A stretch of DNA of 64,000 nt from the NCBI RefSeq assembly GCF_031846565.1, contig NZ_JAVRHL010000002.1, positions 1-64,000 of the forward strand, read 5' to 3'. This stretch comes from Tropicimonas_B omnivorans (GTDB lineage Bacteria; Pseudomonadota; Alphaproteobacteria; Rhodobacterales; Rhodobacteraceae). The notes below the pieces were generated by a model. That model was not told the DNA's origin. It saw only the letters and a list, made by a program, of their open reading frames with translations, and did no database searches. Shown in pieces: positions 8,936-18,505 of this stretch. Both the position numbers and the translations under genes were made by a program. How positions within the stretch are numbered: position 1 is the stretch's first letter; each line of letters begins with the position of its first letter.

Positions 8936-10015
8936 TCAGTTGGGGATCTCGGCGTCGATGCCTTCGACGTAGAAGTCCATGCCGAGAAGCGTCCCGTCAT
9001 CGGCCGTCTCGCCCTCGGCAAGCCACTCGGTGCCGTCGGCGTAGTTCAGGGGGCCGGTGAAGGGGTGGTACTCGCCCGAGGAGATGCTGTCGGCGAGGTC
9101 CTGCGCTTCCTGCCGGACATCCTCGGGGATCGCGTCCGTCATCTCGCCGATCTCGACCATGCCGGTGTCGATACCGCCCCAGGTGTCCTTGCTCTCCCAG
9201 GTTCCGTCGATGGCCGCGCCGACGCGCTCGATGTAGTACGGCGCCCAGTTGTCGATGATGGAGGAGACGCGCGGGGAGGGCTTGTACTCGGCCATGTCCG
9301 AGGCCTGGCCGAAGCCGACCACGCCGCCGGCCTGCTCCGCGGCGGCAAGCGGGGCGGTGGAATCGGTATGCTGCAGGATCACGTCGGCGCCCTGCTCGAT
9401 CAGGGCCTGCGCGGCATCCGCTTCCTTGGCCGGGTCGAACCAGGTGTAGGCCCAGACGATGTTGAACTCGACATCGGGATTGGCCTCGCTCGCGGCGATG
9501 TAGGCGGCGTTGATGCCGCGGATGACCTCGGGGATCGGGAAGGAGGCGATGTACCCGATCTTGTTGGTCTCGGTCATCTTGCCGGCGACGTGCCCGATGA
9601 CGGCCCGGCCCTCGTAGAAGCGCGAGGAATAGGTCGCGACGTTGTCGGCGCGCTTGTAGCCGGTGGCGTGCTCGAAGTTCACATCCGGGAATTTCTGCGC
9701 GACGTTGATCGTCGGATCCATGTAGCCGAAGGACGTGGTGAAGATGAGATCCGTGCCGGACAGTGCCATCTGTGTCAGCACGCGCTCGGCATCGGCGCCC
9801 TCGGGGACGCTCTCCTGATAGACCGTCTCGATCCGGTCGCCGTATTCCTCGACGAGCGCGAGGCGGGCCTGCTCGTGCTCGTAGGTCCAGCCGCCGTCTC
9901 CGATCGGGCCGACATAGACGAAACCGACCTTGAGCGGCTCGCCGTCGTCCTGTGCCAGCGCGCCTGTGGCCGTGAGCGCCATCGCGGCGCCGGCGAGTAG
10001 ATGTCTGATGAGCAT
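8936..10015 (-). CDS. BMP-family ABC transporter substrate-binding protein
   Basis: 359-residue periplasmic binding protein. It has a clear signal peptide (LLAGAAMALTATGALA, cleavage before QDD around residue 22), followed by the BMP/PnrA family start KVGFVYVGPIGDGGW. Related proteins bind purine nucleosides or related ligands. It is the last gene of a seven-gene minus-strand unit that starts with xanthine dehydrogenase, so purine bases or nucleosides are the likely cargo (inference). GGGAG upstream supports the ATG at 10015. The gap to the preceding permease gene is 34 bases. Confidence 0.92.
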   Translation of the reverse strand: MLIRHLLAGAAMALTATGALAQDDGEPLKVGFVYVGPIGDGGWTYEHEQARLALVEEYGDRIETVYQESVPEGADAERVLTQMALSGTDLIFTTSFGYMDPTINVAQKFPDVNFEHATGYKRADNVATYSSRFYEGRAVIGHVAGKMTETNKIGYIASFPIPEVIRGINAAYIAASEANPDVEFNIVWAYTWFDPAKEADAAQALIEQGADVILQHTDSTAPLAAAEQAGGVVGFGQASDMAEYKPSPRVSSIIDNWAPYYIERVGAAIDGTWESKDTWGGIDTGMVEIGEMTDAIPEDVRQEAQDLADSISSGEYHPFTGPLNYADGTEWLAEGETADDGTLLGMDFYVEGIDAEIPN

Positions 10016-10049
10016 GAAATGCACTCTCCCTGTTGGATTCGTATTGGCC

Positions 10050-10982
10050 TCACGTGGAGGCATGGAACGTCCGGCCGAGGGCGGCCGGCGCGCTCGTCGA
10101 GATCCGTCCGCGGCCGGACGAGATGAGCACGAGCACGAGGATGGTGATGATGTACGGCGACATCGACAAGTATTCGACCGGCATTTTCATGCCCGCCGCC
10201 TGCAGGTTCAGTTGCAGCACGGTCAGGCCGCCGAAAAGATAGGCGCCGATCAGGACGCGCCAGGGCCGCCAGCTGGCGAAGACGACGAGGGCGAGGGCGA
10301 TCCAGCCGGCGCCGGCGGTCATCCCTTCGGTCCATTGCGGCACCCGCACGAGCGAGAGGTAGGCTCCGCCGAGCCCGGCCAACGCGCCGCCACAGGCAAT
10401 CGCGAGAAGGCGGATGCGGATCACGCGGTACCCCAGCGCATGGGCGGCCTCGGGGCTCTCTCCGGTGGCGCGCAGGATGAGGCCGGCGCGGGTGCGGAAG
10501 AGGACGGCCCAGACGAGGGCGACGATCAGGATCGAGATGTAGATCATCGGATCGTGCCGGAAGAGGATCGGTCCGAGGACGGGGATGTCCGACAGGGGGC
10601 CGAGATCCAGCTTGGGCGTGGCCGGCGGGCGGATGCCCACATAGGATTGTCCCATCAGCGCCGAGAGGCCGAGGCCGAAGAGCGTGAGCGCAAGGCCCGT
10701 CGCCACCTGATTGGACAGGAAGACCTGCGTCAGGAGGCCGAAGACCAGCGACAGGACGGCGCCGCCGAGCGCCCCGCCGAGAAAGCCGAGGGCGGGGCTG
10801 CCGGTTTCCACGGCGACGGCGAAGCCGCAGATCGCGCCGGTGATCATCATCCCCTCGACGCCGAGGTTCAGAACGCCAGAGCGCTCCACGATGAGTTCCC
10901 CGATGGCGGCGAGGAGGATCGGCGTCGCGCCGACCATGAGGGCCGCGATGAGCAGGAGCCAGTTGATCGAGGACAGGTCCAT
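10050..10982 (-). CDS. ABC transporter permease (BMP/nucleoside-type, second permease)
   Basis: 310-residue inner-membrane protein with about eight hydrophobic segments, of the BPD_transp_2 (LivH/RbsC-like) superfamily. The motif ERSGVLNLGVEGMM near residue 33 is characteristic of the permeases paired with BMP-type binding proteins. Its ATG shares one base with the stop codon of the larger permease upstream, so translation is coupled. It forms the heterodimeric channel with that permease. Substrate is inferred from the operon as a purine or purine nucleoside. Confidence 0.93.
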   Translation of the reverse strand: MDLSSINWLLLIAALMVGATPILLAAIGELIVERSGVLNLGVEGMMITGAICGFAVAVETGSPALGFLGGALGGAVLSLVFGLLTQVFLSNQVATGLALTLFGLGLSALMGQSYVGIRPPATPKLDLGPLSDIPVLGPILFRHDPMIYISILIVALVWAVLFRTRAGLILRATGESPEAAHALGYRVIRIRLLAIACGGALAGLGGAYLSLVRVPQWTEGMTAGAGWIALALVVFASWRPWRVLIGAYLFGGLTVLQLNLQAAGMKMPVEYLSMSPYIITILVLVLISSGRGRISTSAPAALGRTFHAST

Positions 10983-12067
10983 CAGGCAGCCCCCCGCGCG
11001 CCGATCCGGATGCGGAAGTTGGTCAGCACGTCCACGCCTAGGAGGAAGAACAGGAGCATCCCCTGGAACGCCTGGATGGCGGCGGCCGGAATGCCCAGCA
11101 TGAACTGCGCAAGCTCCCCGCCGATATAGGTGAGCGCCATCAGGAGCCCGGCAAGGAGGATGCCGACGGGATGCAGGCGGCCGAGGAAGGCCACGATGAT
11201 CGCGGTGAAGCCATAGCCCGAATTGAAGTCGATGCTGACCTGGCCGGCGGGGCCGGAGACCTCGAACATGCCGGCAAGGCCCGCCAGCGCGCCCGAGAGG
11301 CCGAGGCAGAAGATCACCAGCCGGCCGGGATGAACCCCGCCGAAGCGCGCCGCGCGAGGGGCCTGCCCGGCCAGGCGGATGTGGAAGCCCATCAGGTGCC
11401 GCGTCAGCATGACATGCCCGAGGATCACGGCGACGATCGCGGCGGCGACGCCCCAGTGCAGTCCGGTGCCCGGAAGGAGCTCGAGATTGGAGGCCGCGTC
11501 GTATTGCTGGAGATTGCGGGAGCCGGGAAAGCCGCCGCCCTCGGGGTTCTTCATCGGCCCGAGCGCCATGGCCGCGAGGAACTGCTCCGCGACGTAGACG
11601 AGAAGAAGCGAGACGAGGATCTCGTTGGTGTTGAAGAAGACCCGCAGGAGCGCCGGTATCATCGCCCAGAGAAAGCCTCCGAGCGCACCGGCGACGATCA
11701 TCGCGGGAAAGATCAGCGGGCTGCCCGAGGGATAGGCCGCGAGCGCGACGCCCGCCCCGAAGAGCGCGCCGATGATGTACTGCCCCTCGGCGCCGATGTT
11801 CCAGATGCCCGCCCGGAAGCCCATCGCGAGCCCGACGGCGATGAGGATCAGCGGGCCGGCCTTCACCAGGAGCTGCGGGCGGGAATAGGAGGCGAATTGC
11901 GGATCGAAGAGCGGGGCCCAGAAGATCGTGCGGATCGCACCCGCGGGATCCTTGCCGAGCAGCGCGAACATCAGCCCCCCGGCGATCATCGTGAGCACGA
12001 CGGCTAGGACGGGCGTGGCCCAGGCCCAGGCGCGGGATGGCGAGGGGCGTTTTTCGAGCGTGATCAA
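10982..12067 (-). CDS. ABC transporter permease (BMP/nucleoside-type, first permease)
   Basis: 361-residue inner-membrane protein with about nine to ten hydrophobic segments and the paired-family motif FRAGIWNIGAEGQYI. It is the longer partner of the permease encoded immediately downstream (one-base overlap). It follows the ATPase gene after an 84-base gap, the only sizeable space in this operon apart from that before the binding protein. The gap contains no obvious terminator. Confidence 0.93.
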   Translation of the reverse strand: MITLEKRPSPSRAWAWATPVLAVVLTMIAGGLMFALLGKDPAGAIRTIFWAPLFDPQFASYSRPQLLVKAGPLILIAVGLAMGFRAGIWNIGAEGQYIIGALFGAGVALAAYPSGSPLIFPAMIVAGALGGFLWAMIPALLRVFFNTNEILVSLLLVYVAEQFLAAMALGPMKNPEGGGFPGSRNLQQYDAASNLELLPGTGLHWGVAAAIVAVILGHVMLTRHLMGFHIRLAGQAPRAARFGGVHPGRLVIFCLGLSGALAGLAGMFEVSGPAGQVSIDFNSGYGFTAIIVAFLGRLHPVGILLAGLLMALTYIGGELAQFMLGIPAAAIQAFQGMLLFFLLGVDVLTNFRIRIGARGAA

Positions 12068-12151
12068 GCTGTGGCCTCCGGCGCGGCTGCGGATGCGGCA
12101 GGACCGCCTCCGGCGGGGGTATTTCCAGAAAGATGAATGCGGAGGCCGGGC

Positions 12152-13681
12152 TCAGGCATGATGGGGGCCGGCATGGGCCGCCTCCATGTCATGGGCGCCG
12201 CCGAGCATCAGGCCGATGCGCTCCATGGTGAGCCCGTCCGCCGGGACCGGCTCGCTGAGGCGTCCGCCATTCAGCGCGGCGAAGCGGCCGGCGACCTCGA
12301 GGATCTCGTCGAGGTCCTGCGAGATGACGACGACGGCGCTCCCCTCCCGCGCGAGGTCGAGAAGGGCTTGCCGGATGGCGGCCGCGGCCGCGGCGTCGAC
12401 GCCCCATGTCGGCTGGTTCACCACGAGGACGCGGGGGCGTTGCAGGATTTCCCGCCCGATGACGAATTTCTGCAGGTTGCCGCCCGAAAGGGCGCGCGCG
12501 GCGGCGTCCGGGCCGGGGGTGCGCACGTCGAACTCGGCGATGATGCGTTCGGCGAAGTCCCGGGCGCGTCCCCAGCGGATGAGGCCGTTCCGGGTCAGCT
12601 CCTCGCGCTGCCAGCCGGTGAGGGCGGCGTTCTCGGTCAGGCTCATGTCCGGCGCGGCGGCGTGGCCGAGGCGTTCCTCGGGGCCGGTCAGAAGGCCGAG
12701 AGCGCGGCGCTCGCGGGGCCCGGTCCGGCCGATCCCGGCACCCTCCAGTCGGATCGCGTCCGCGGCGGAGGACATCTCTCCGGAGAGCGCGGCCAGAAGC
12801 TCGTCCTGACCGTTTCCGGCCACACCGCCTAGGCCGAGAATTTCACCCTCGCCGACCGTGAAGGACACGTCCTGAAGGCGCGTTCCGAAGGCGGAGGCGG
12901 GAGGCAGGGTCAGCCCCCTGACCTCGAGGATCGTGTCGCCCGCGGTTTCGGCGGGGCGCTCCGGCCGGGAGAGGGCTGAGCCCACCATCAGCTCGGCAAG
13001 CTCGGCCGAGGAGGTCTCCGAGGGGCGACAGGTTGCGACGACCGCGCCGCGGCGCAGGATCGTCGCCCGCTCGCAGAGGGCGCGGATCTCACCCAGCTTG
13101 TGGGAGATGTAGAGGATCGCCGTGCCTTCGTCCGCAAGCTGGTTCAGCGTGCGAAAGAGGATCTCCACCTCCTGCGGGGTGAGGACGCTGGTCGGCTCGT
13201 CCATGATCAGGAGCTTCGGGTCTTGCAGCAGGCAGCGCACGATCTCCACCCGCTGACGCTCCCCGGCGGAGAGGTCTCCGACGCGGCGGGAGGGATCGAG
13301 GGGCAGGCCGTACTCCTGGCTGACCTCGGTGATGCGGCGGGCGAGCCGGCCGAGAGGCGGCGGGTTTTCCATGCCGAGCCCGACATTCTCGGCGACGCTC
13401 AGCGCATCGAAGAGGGAGAAGTGCTGGAACACCATCGCGACGCCCGCCCGTCGCGCGGCACTGGGATCCGCCGGGGCGAAGGGCGCGCCGTGCAGCGTCA
13501 TGGCGCCGCGGTCGGGTTTGACGAGGCCGAAGATCGTCTTCACGAGGGTGGACTTGCCGGCGCCGTTCTCGCCGAGAAGCGCGTGGATCTCGCCCGGAGC
13601 CACCGAGAAGGACACGTCGTCATTGGCGACGACGCCCGGATAGGCCTTGGTCAATCCATCCGCGGTAAAGAGGGTCGTCAC
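12152..13681 (-). CDS. ABC transporter ATP-binding protein with two nucleotide-binding domains
   Basis: 509-residue duplicated ATPase of the RbsA/nucleoside-importer type. The N-terminal half has a canonical Walker A (GENGAGKST, residues 37-45) and signature LSAGERQR, with Walker B LLIMDEPT. The C-terminal half has a degenerate P-loop region (GVAGNGQDEL) but retains LSGGNLQK, the usual asymmetry of this group. The start overlaps the xdhC stop by four bases (ATGA), which ties the transporter directly to the xanthine dehydrogenase operon. It powers the two permeases encoded downstream. Confidence 0.95.
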   Translation of the reverse strand: MTTLFTADGLTKAYPGVVANDDVSFSVAPGEIHALLGENGAGKSTLVKTIFGLVKPDRGAMTLHGAPFAPADPSAARRAGVAMVFQHFSLFDALSVAENVGLGMENPPPLGRLARRITEVSQEYGLPLDPSRRVGDLSAGERQRVEIVRCLLQDPKLLIMDEPTSVLTPQEVEILFRTLNQLADEGTAILYISHKLGEIRALCERATILRRGAVVATCRPSETSSAELAELMVGSALSRPERPAETAGDTILEVRGLTLPPASAFGTRLQDVSFTVGEGEILGLGGVAGNGQDELLAALSGEMSSAADAIRLEGAGIGRTGPRERRALGLLTGPEERLGHAAAPDMSLTENAALTGWQREELTRNGLIRWGRARDFAERIIAEFDVRTPGPDAAARALSGGNLQKFVIGREILQRPRVLVVNQPTWGVDAAAAAAIRQALLDLAREGSAVVVISQDLDEILEVAGRFAALNGGRLSEPVPADGLTMERIGLMLGGAHDMEAAHAGPHHA

Positions 13682-14601
13682 GCCGTGGCGCTCCCTTCGT
13701 GACTGGTGCTCGTCAAGCGAAGTAACGAAGTCGCGACACCGAGGGCAATGGCCTGGGGGTGCTTGCCGAGGGCCGGATCGCCGATCGGGCAGGCGATGCG
13801 GCCTGCGGAGGCATCGGAATGACCCATCTGCCTCAGTCTTGCGCCGAACCGGGCGCGCTTCGTCTCCGACCCGATGAGGCCGGCAAAGGCGAAATCGCGC
13901 AGAAGGAGGCGGTGGCAGATCTCGAGGTCCCGCGCGTGGGAGTGCGTCACGATGAGATGCGCCGCCTCCGCCGGGGCGCGCGCGGCGGCCGGCGCGACCT
14001 CGGGGGCGATGACTGGGACCGCCGGGGGATCGGCCGGGAACCGCTCGGGGGCGATGTCGATCAGGGAGATGTCCCAGCCGGGAAGGGGGGCCATGACGGC
14101 GGCGAGCGCACGGCCGACATGGCCGGCGCCCCAGATCCAGAGCGGTCGGCCGGACCGGGCGAGCGGCTCGGCGGCCCAGCCGGCGGAGAGGTGGACCGCT
14201 GACCGTGCAAGGCGGCCGAGGAAGGCGGCGGGCGGCGCATCCGCATTTTGCGACAGGGGGCGCACGGCGTGCCCGCGCTCGATCCTGAGCCGGGTGAGGG
14301 CATCGTCATCCCAGACTTCCGTCAGGAGCTTGACCGCGCCGCCGCAGCACTGGCCGATGCCGGGGCCGAGGGGGATGGTCTCGACCGCGGCGCCGCCCCC
14401 GGCGAGCCGGGCCAGGGCGCGCTCCGTGGCCTGCCATTCGAGGGTGCCGCCGCCGATCGTGCCCTCCTGTCCGCCGGGCCAGACCAGCATCGACGCGCCG
14501 GCCTCCCGCGGGGCCGAGCCCTTCGCCTCGGCCACGGCGATCCGCGCGACGCGGCCATGGCGCGCGACGGCGCGGCGGAGGGAGGCCTCATCGAAGCTCA
14601 T
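13678..14601 (-). CDS. xdhC: xanthine dehydrogenase accessory protein XdhC
   Basis: 307-residue cytoplasmic factor that delivers sulfurated molybdenum cofactor to XdhB. The N-terminal XdhC/CoxI domain contains EAKGSAPREAGASML and IGGGTLEW. The C-terminal Rossmann fold shows IWGAGHVGRAL near residue 150. A late GSETKRARF motif fits the family. It overlaps xdhB upstream and the ATPase gene downstream by four bases each, so all are expected on one transcript. Confidence 0.95.
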   Translation of the reverse strand: MSFDEASLRRAVARHGRVARIAVAEAKGSAPREAGASMLVWPGGQEGTIGGGTLEWQATERALARLAGGGAAVETIPLGPGIGQCCGGAVKLLTEVWDDDALTRLRIERGHAVRPLSQNADAPPAAFLGRLARSAVHLSAGWAAEPLARSGRPLWIWGAGHVGRALAAVMAPLPGWDISLIDIAPERFPADPPAVPVIAPEVAPAAARAPAEAAHLIVTHSHARDLEICHRLLLRDFAFAGLIGSETKRARFGARLRQMGHSDASAGRIACPIGDPALGKHPQAIALGVATSLLRLTSTSHEGSATA

Positions 14602-17027
14602 CCCGCCCCCCTGGCGCGGGCGACGGCGGCGAGGACGCGCTCCGGCGTCGCCGGCGCGTCGAGGTTCGGATAGTTCGGTCCGCAGGCGGCGCAGGCGTCG
14701 GACAGCGCCATCAGCGTGGAAATGCCCAGCATGAGCGGCGGCTCGCCCACGGCCTTCGAGCGATAGATCGTCTCCTCACGGTTCGGCGCCTCCCAGAGCG
14801 CGACGTTGAAGCGGCGGGGCCGGTCCGAGCAGGCCGGGATCTTGTAGGTCGAGGGAGCGTGGGTCGTCAGGCGGCCCTTCTCGTCCCAGACCAGCTCCTC
14901 GGTTGTGAGCCAGCCGGCGCCCTGGACGAAACCGCCCTCGATCTGGCCGATGTCGATGGCCGGGTTCAGCGAGGCGCCGGCATCGTGCAGGATGTCGGTC
15001 CCGAGGATGCGGTTCTCGCCCGTGAGCGTGTCGATCACGACCTCGGTCACCGCCGCGCCGTAGGCGAAGTAGAAAAACGGGCGGCCTTCGCCCGCGACCC
15101 TGTCCCAGACGATCTTCGGCGTCTTGTAGAAGCCGGTGGCGGAGAGGCTGGCGCGGGCGAGGTAGCAGTCCCGCACGACGTCCTCCCAAGGGTAGGCCTC
15201 GCCGCCGACATGGACGTGGCCGTCCTCGAACCGCACCGAGGCAGGATCCGCCTGCTGCCGCTCGGCGACGAAGGCCGCCATCCGCTCCCTGATCGCGTCG
15301 CAGGCGGCGCGGACGGCCATGCCGTTGAGATCGGCGCCGGATGAGGCGGCGGTCGCCGAGGTGTTCGGGACCTTGCCGGTATCGGTCGCGGTGATCTTCA
15401 CCCGCGACGCATCCACCCCGAAGCGGCTCGCGGCGACCTGCGCGACCTTGCGGAAAAGGCCCTGTCCCATCTCGGTGCCGCCGTGGTTCATCCGCACCGA
15501 ACCGTCGGTGTACACATGGACGAGCGCGCCGGCCTGGTTGAGGTGGGTGAGCGTGAAGGAGATGCCGAACTTCACCGGCGTGAGCGCGATCCCCTTCTTC
15601 AGCACGGGGCTTGCCGCGTTCCACTCGGCGATGGCGGTCCGGCGGGCCGCGTAGTCGGAGGTTTCGGCCAGCCTGTCCGTCATGGCGTGCAGGATGAAAT
15701 CCTCCACCGGCATCGCGTAGGGCGTGGTCTGGTGGCCGCGGGGATCGGGGCGGATATCGGCGCCGCGCGTGCCGCTGGCCGAGCCGCGGCTGGCGGGATC
15801 GGCGTGATCGAGAGCGTGGCCGCGGGCGGCGTCCTCCGCAGCGGCGGTGCCGGCGATGCCGCTGCCGGCGTCGTGCCCGTCCGCTTCGTCATAGTAGTTG
15901 GCGCGGCGGATCTCGATCGGGTCACGCCCGAGGCGGTGGGCGATCTTGTCCATAACCCGTTCGATCCCGACCATTCCCTGCGGCCCGCCGAAGCCCCGGA
16001 AGGCGGTCGCGCTCTGGGTATTGGTGCGCAGGCGGTGGGAGACGATGCGGGCGGCGGGCAGGTTATAGGCGTTGTCCGCGTGGAGCATGGCCCGGTCCGC
16101 CACGGGAAGCGAGAGGTCCTGGCTCCAGCCGCAGCGGCAGAACTGCTCCACCTCGAGACCGAGGATGCGTCCGTCCGCGTCGATCCCGGCGCGATAGTCG
16201 ATACGGAAATCGTGGCGCTTTCCGGTGATGACCATGTCGTCGTCCCGGTCGTAGCGCATCCGGCAGGGGCGGCCGGTGGCGCGGGCGGTGACGGCGCAGG
16301 CGACGGCGAGCGCGTTGCCCTGGCTTTCCTTGCCGCCGAAGCCGCCGCCCATCCGCCGCACCTCGACGCGGACGTCGGACATCGGCAGGCCGAGCGCCTC
16401 GGCCACCTTGTGCTGGATCTCGGTCGGATGCTGGGTGGAGGAATGAACGAGGACGCCGCCATCCTCCTCCGGCAGCGCGAGCGCGGCCTGCCCCTCGAGG
16501 TAGAAATGCTCCTGCCCGCCGATCCTGATGGAGCCGTCGATCACCTCTGCGGCGGAAGCGATGGCGGGCGCGGGGTCGCCCTTCGTCCAGATCACCGGCC
16601 CGTCCTCGAACCGGCGCTCCGCCGCGATGGCGTCCTCGATGGTCAGGATCGCGGCGCTCTCCTCGATCTCCACCTCGGCGAGACGCACGGCGCGGCGCGC
16701 GGCCAGATGGCTCGTCGCGGCGACGATGAAGATCGGCTGGCCCATGTAATGGACTTCGCCGGAGGACAGTATCTCCTCGTGGAAATCGGGAGAGGGGGAG
16801 ACGTCGTTCTCCGCGGGCAGGTCCTCTGCGGTCAGAACGGCGACGACACCGTCCGCCGCGCGCACCGCCGACAGGTCCATCCGCGCGATCCGGCCCGCGG
16901 CGACGGCAGAGAGACCGAAGGCGAGGTGAAGCGCGCCGGCGGGGGCCGGGATGTCGTCGATATAGCGGGCCTGCCCGGTGACGTGGAGCCAGGCGCTGTC
17001 ATGCGGAAGGGAGGTCGCGACACTCAT
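14598..17027 (-). CDS. xdhB: xanthine dehydrogenase, molybdopterin-binding subunit
   Basis: 809-residue large subunit that oxidises hypoxanthine and xanthine to uric acid at a Mo centre. Landmarks: GGGFGGKE (substrate/Mo site), AFRGFGGPQGM (the substrate Arg), and KAVGEPPLML (the catalytic Glu). It is somewhat longer than the roughly 780 residues I expect. The excess is a Gly/Ala/Asp/Arg-rich low-complexity insertion at about residues 381-431, between RRANYYDE and TTPYAMPVEDF. The ATG overlaps the xdhA stop by four bases. It works as an (AB)2 complex with XdhA. Confidence 0.96.
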   Translation of the reverse strand: MSVATSLPHDSAWLHVTGQARYIDDIPAPAGALHLAFGLSAVAAGRIARMDLSAVRAADGVVAVLTAEDLPAENDVSPSPDFHEEILSSGEVHYMGQPIFIVAATSHLAARRAVRLAEVEIEESAAILTIEDAIAAERRFEDGPVIWTKGDPAPAIASAAEVIDGSIRIGGQEHFYLEGQAALALPEEDGGVLVHSSTQHPTEIQHKVAEALGLPMSDVRVEVRRMGGGFGGKESQGNALAVACAVTARATGRPCRMRYDRDDDMVITGKRHDFRIDYRAGIDADGRILGLEVEQFCRCGWSQDLSLPVADRAMLHADNAYNLPAARIVSHRLRTNTQSATAFRGFGGPQGMVGIERVMDKIAHRLGRDPIEIRRANYYDEADGHDAGSGIAGTAAAEDAARGHALDHADPASRGSASGTRGADIRPDPRGHQTTPYAMPVEDFILHAMTDRLAETSDYAARRTAIAEWNAASPVLKKGIALTPVKFGISFTLTHLNQAGALVHVYTDGSVRMNHGGTEMGQGLFRKVAQVAASRFGVDASRVKITATDTGKVPNTSATAASSGADLNGMAVRAACDAIRERMAAFVAERQQADPASVRFEDGHVHVGGEAYPWEDVVRDCYLARASLSATGFYKTPKIVWDRVAGEGRPFFYFAYGAAVTEVVIDTLTGENRILGTDILHDAGASLNPAIDIGQIEGGFVQGAGWLTTEELVWDEKGRLTTHAPSTYKIPACSDRPRRFNVALWEAPNREETIYRSKAVGEPPLMLGISTLMALSDACAACGPNYPNLDAPATPERVLAAVARARGAG

Positions 17028-18505
17028 GACGTCACCTCGAGGATGGAGGGGGCGGCGCCGGTGAGGTCGGCATGGTAGCGCCTGAGCATCCCCCGGGCCG
17101 CCTCCAGGCGGTACTCGGCGGAGGCGCGCATGTCCGACAGCGGCGCGAAATCCTCGGCGAAGGCCGGCAGCGCGGCGGCGATGGTCTCTTCGCTCCAGGC
17201 CCGGCCCAGAAGCGCTTCCTCCACCGCGATGGCGCGCTTCGGGGTGCCGGCCATTCCGCCGAACGCAATCCGGGCGGAGCGCACTTCATCGCCTTCCAGC
17301 ATGACGTTGAAGCAGCCGCAGACGGCGGAAATGTCCTGATCGAAGCGCTTGGAGAGCTTGTAGCAGCGCAGGGCCCTGGCCCGCGCGGGCAGGGAGACCG
17401 CCTCGACGAACTCGCCCGGCTCGCGGTCCTGCCTGCCGTACTCGATGAAGAACCGCTCGAGCGGGATCTGCCGCCGCGCATCGCCCTTCCTGAGGTGCAG
17501 CGTCGCGCCGAGGGCGATGAGAGCGGGCGGGCCGTCCCCGATGGGAGAGCCGTTGGCGATGTTGCCGCCGATCGTCGCGGCCTCCCGGATCTGCTCCGAG
17601 GCAAAGCGGCGTATCATCTCGCCGAAGGAGGGGAAGAGAGGGGCGAGCGCTTCCCGCACATCGGCCCACGGGGTCATCGCGCGGATCAGGATCTCCTCGT
17701 CCCCGATCTCGATGCCGCGCAGGTCGGACACGCCTGCGAGGAAGCAGACCGGGCCGAGGTCGCGCAGGCCCTTCGTCACCCAGAGCCCGACATCGGTCGC
17801 CCCCGCGACGAGGGTGGCATCCGGGTTCGCCTCGTACCACGCGGCCATCTCGTCCACGCTGCCGGGGCGGACCCAGCCGTGATCGAGGATGGCATTCCCA
17901 GCACCGGTCGCGGCCCCGGTTCCGGCGACGGGATCGCGCTCCCCCCAGTCGGCGCCCGGACGCCCGCCCTTCGCCGCCGCGTCGTCCGTTCCCGGGGCGG
18001 CGGAGTGGCCGAGCTTCGAGAGATCCTCTTCCATCCACTCAGGGATCTCCGCTTCCGCAGCGGCCTCGGCGGCGCGGATGATCGGGGCGTATCCGGTACA
18101 GCGGCAGAGATTGCCGGCGAGGATGTCGTCATGATCCCGCCGTCCGTTCTTGTGCCCGACGGCCATAGAGACCACGAAGCCCGGCGTGCAGAAGCCGCAC
18201 TGGCTGCCGTGCTGGTCCACCATGGCGCGCTGCACGGGATGGGGCACGCCGTCCGGTCCGGCGATGCCTTCGACGGTCCGGATGGCCTTGCCGTCGATCT
18301 GGGGCAGGAAGAGGATGCAGGCGTTGAGCGCGCGGGCGCCGCGTTCGTCCGTCACCATCACGGTGCAGGCGCCGCAATCGCCCTCGTTGCAGCCCTCCTT
18401 GGTCCCGGTCAGCCCGCGGGTCTCGCGCAGCCAGTCGAGCAGGGTTCGGGTCGGCGGGGCATCCACGGAGACGGGATCGCCGTTCAGCAGGAACGTGACG
18501 GGCAT
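17024..18505 (-). CDS. xdhA: xanthine dehydrogenase, FeS/FAD small subunit
   Basis: 493-residue electron-transfer subunit. The N-terminal plant-type 2Fe-2S domain shows EGCNEGDCGACTV. The second 2Fe-2S domain shows QCGFCTPGF and NLCRCTGY. The FAD domain (about 210-490) includes ATIGGNIANGSPIGD. Between them lies an unusually long Ala/Gly/Asp-rich linker, about residues 163-203. The ATG at 18505 gives the family's MPVTFLLNG start, whereas the frame extending to 19738 lies antisense to dnaE. The ribosome-binding site is weak. It is the first gene of the seven-gene xdhABC/ABC-importer unit. Confidence 0.96.
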   Translation of the reverse strand: MPVTFLLNGDPVSVDAPPTRTLLDWLRETRGLTGTKEGCNEGDCGACTVMVTDERGARALNACILFLPQIDGKAIRTVEGIAGPDGVPHPVQRAMVDQHGSQCGFCTPGFVVSMAVGHKNGRRDHDDILAGNLCRCTGYAPIIRAAEAAAEAEIPEWMEEDLSKLGHSAAPGTDDAAAKGGRPGADWGERDPVAGTGAATGAGNAILDHGWVRPGSVDEMAAWYEANPDATLVAGATDVGLWVTKGLRDLGPVCFLAGVSDLRGIEIGDEEILIRAMTPWADVREALAPLFPSFGEMIRRFASEQIREAATIGGNIANGSPIGDGPPALIALGATLHLRKGDARRQIPLERFFIEYGRQDREPGEFVEAVSLPARARALRCYKLSKRFDQDISAVCGCFNVMLEGDEVRSARIAFGGMAGTPKRAIAVEEALLGRAWSEETIAAALPAFAEDFAPLSDMRASAEYRLEAARGMLRRYHADLTGAAPSILEVTS

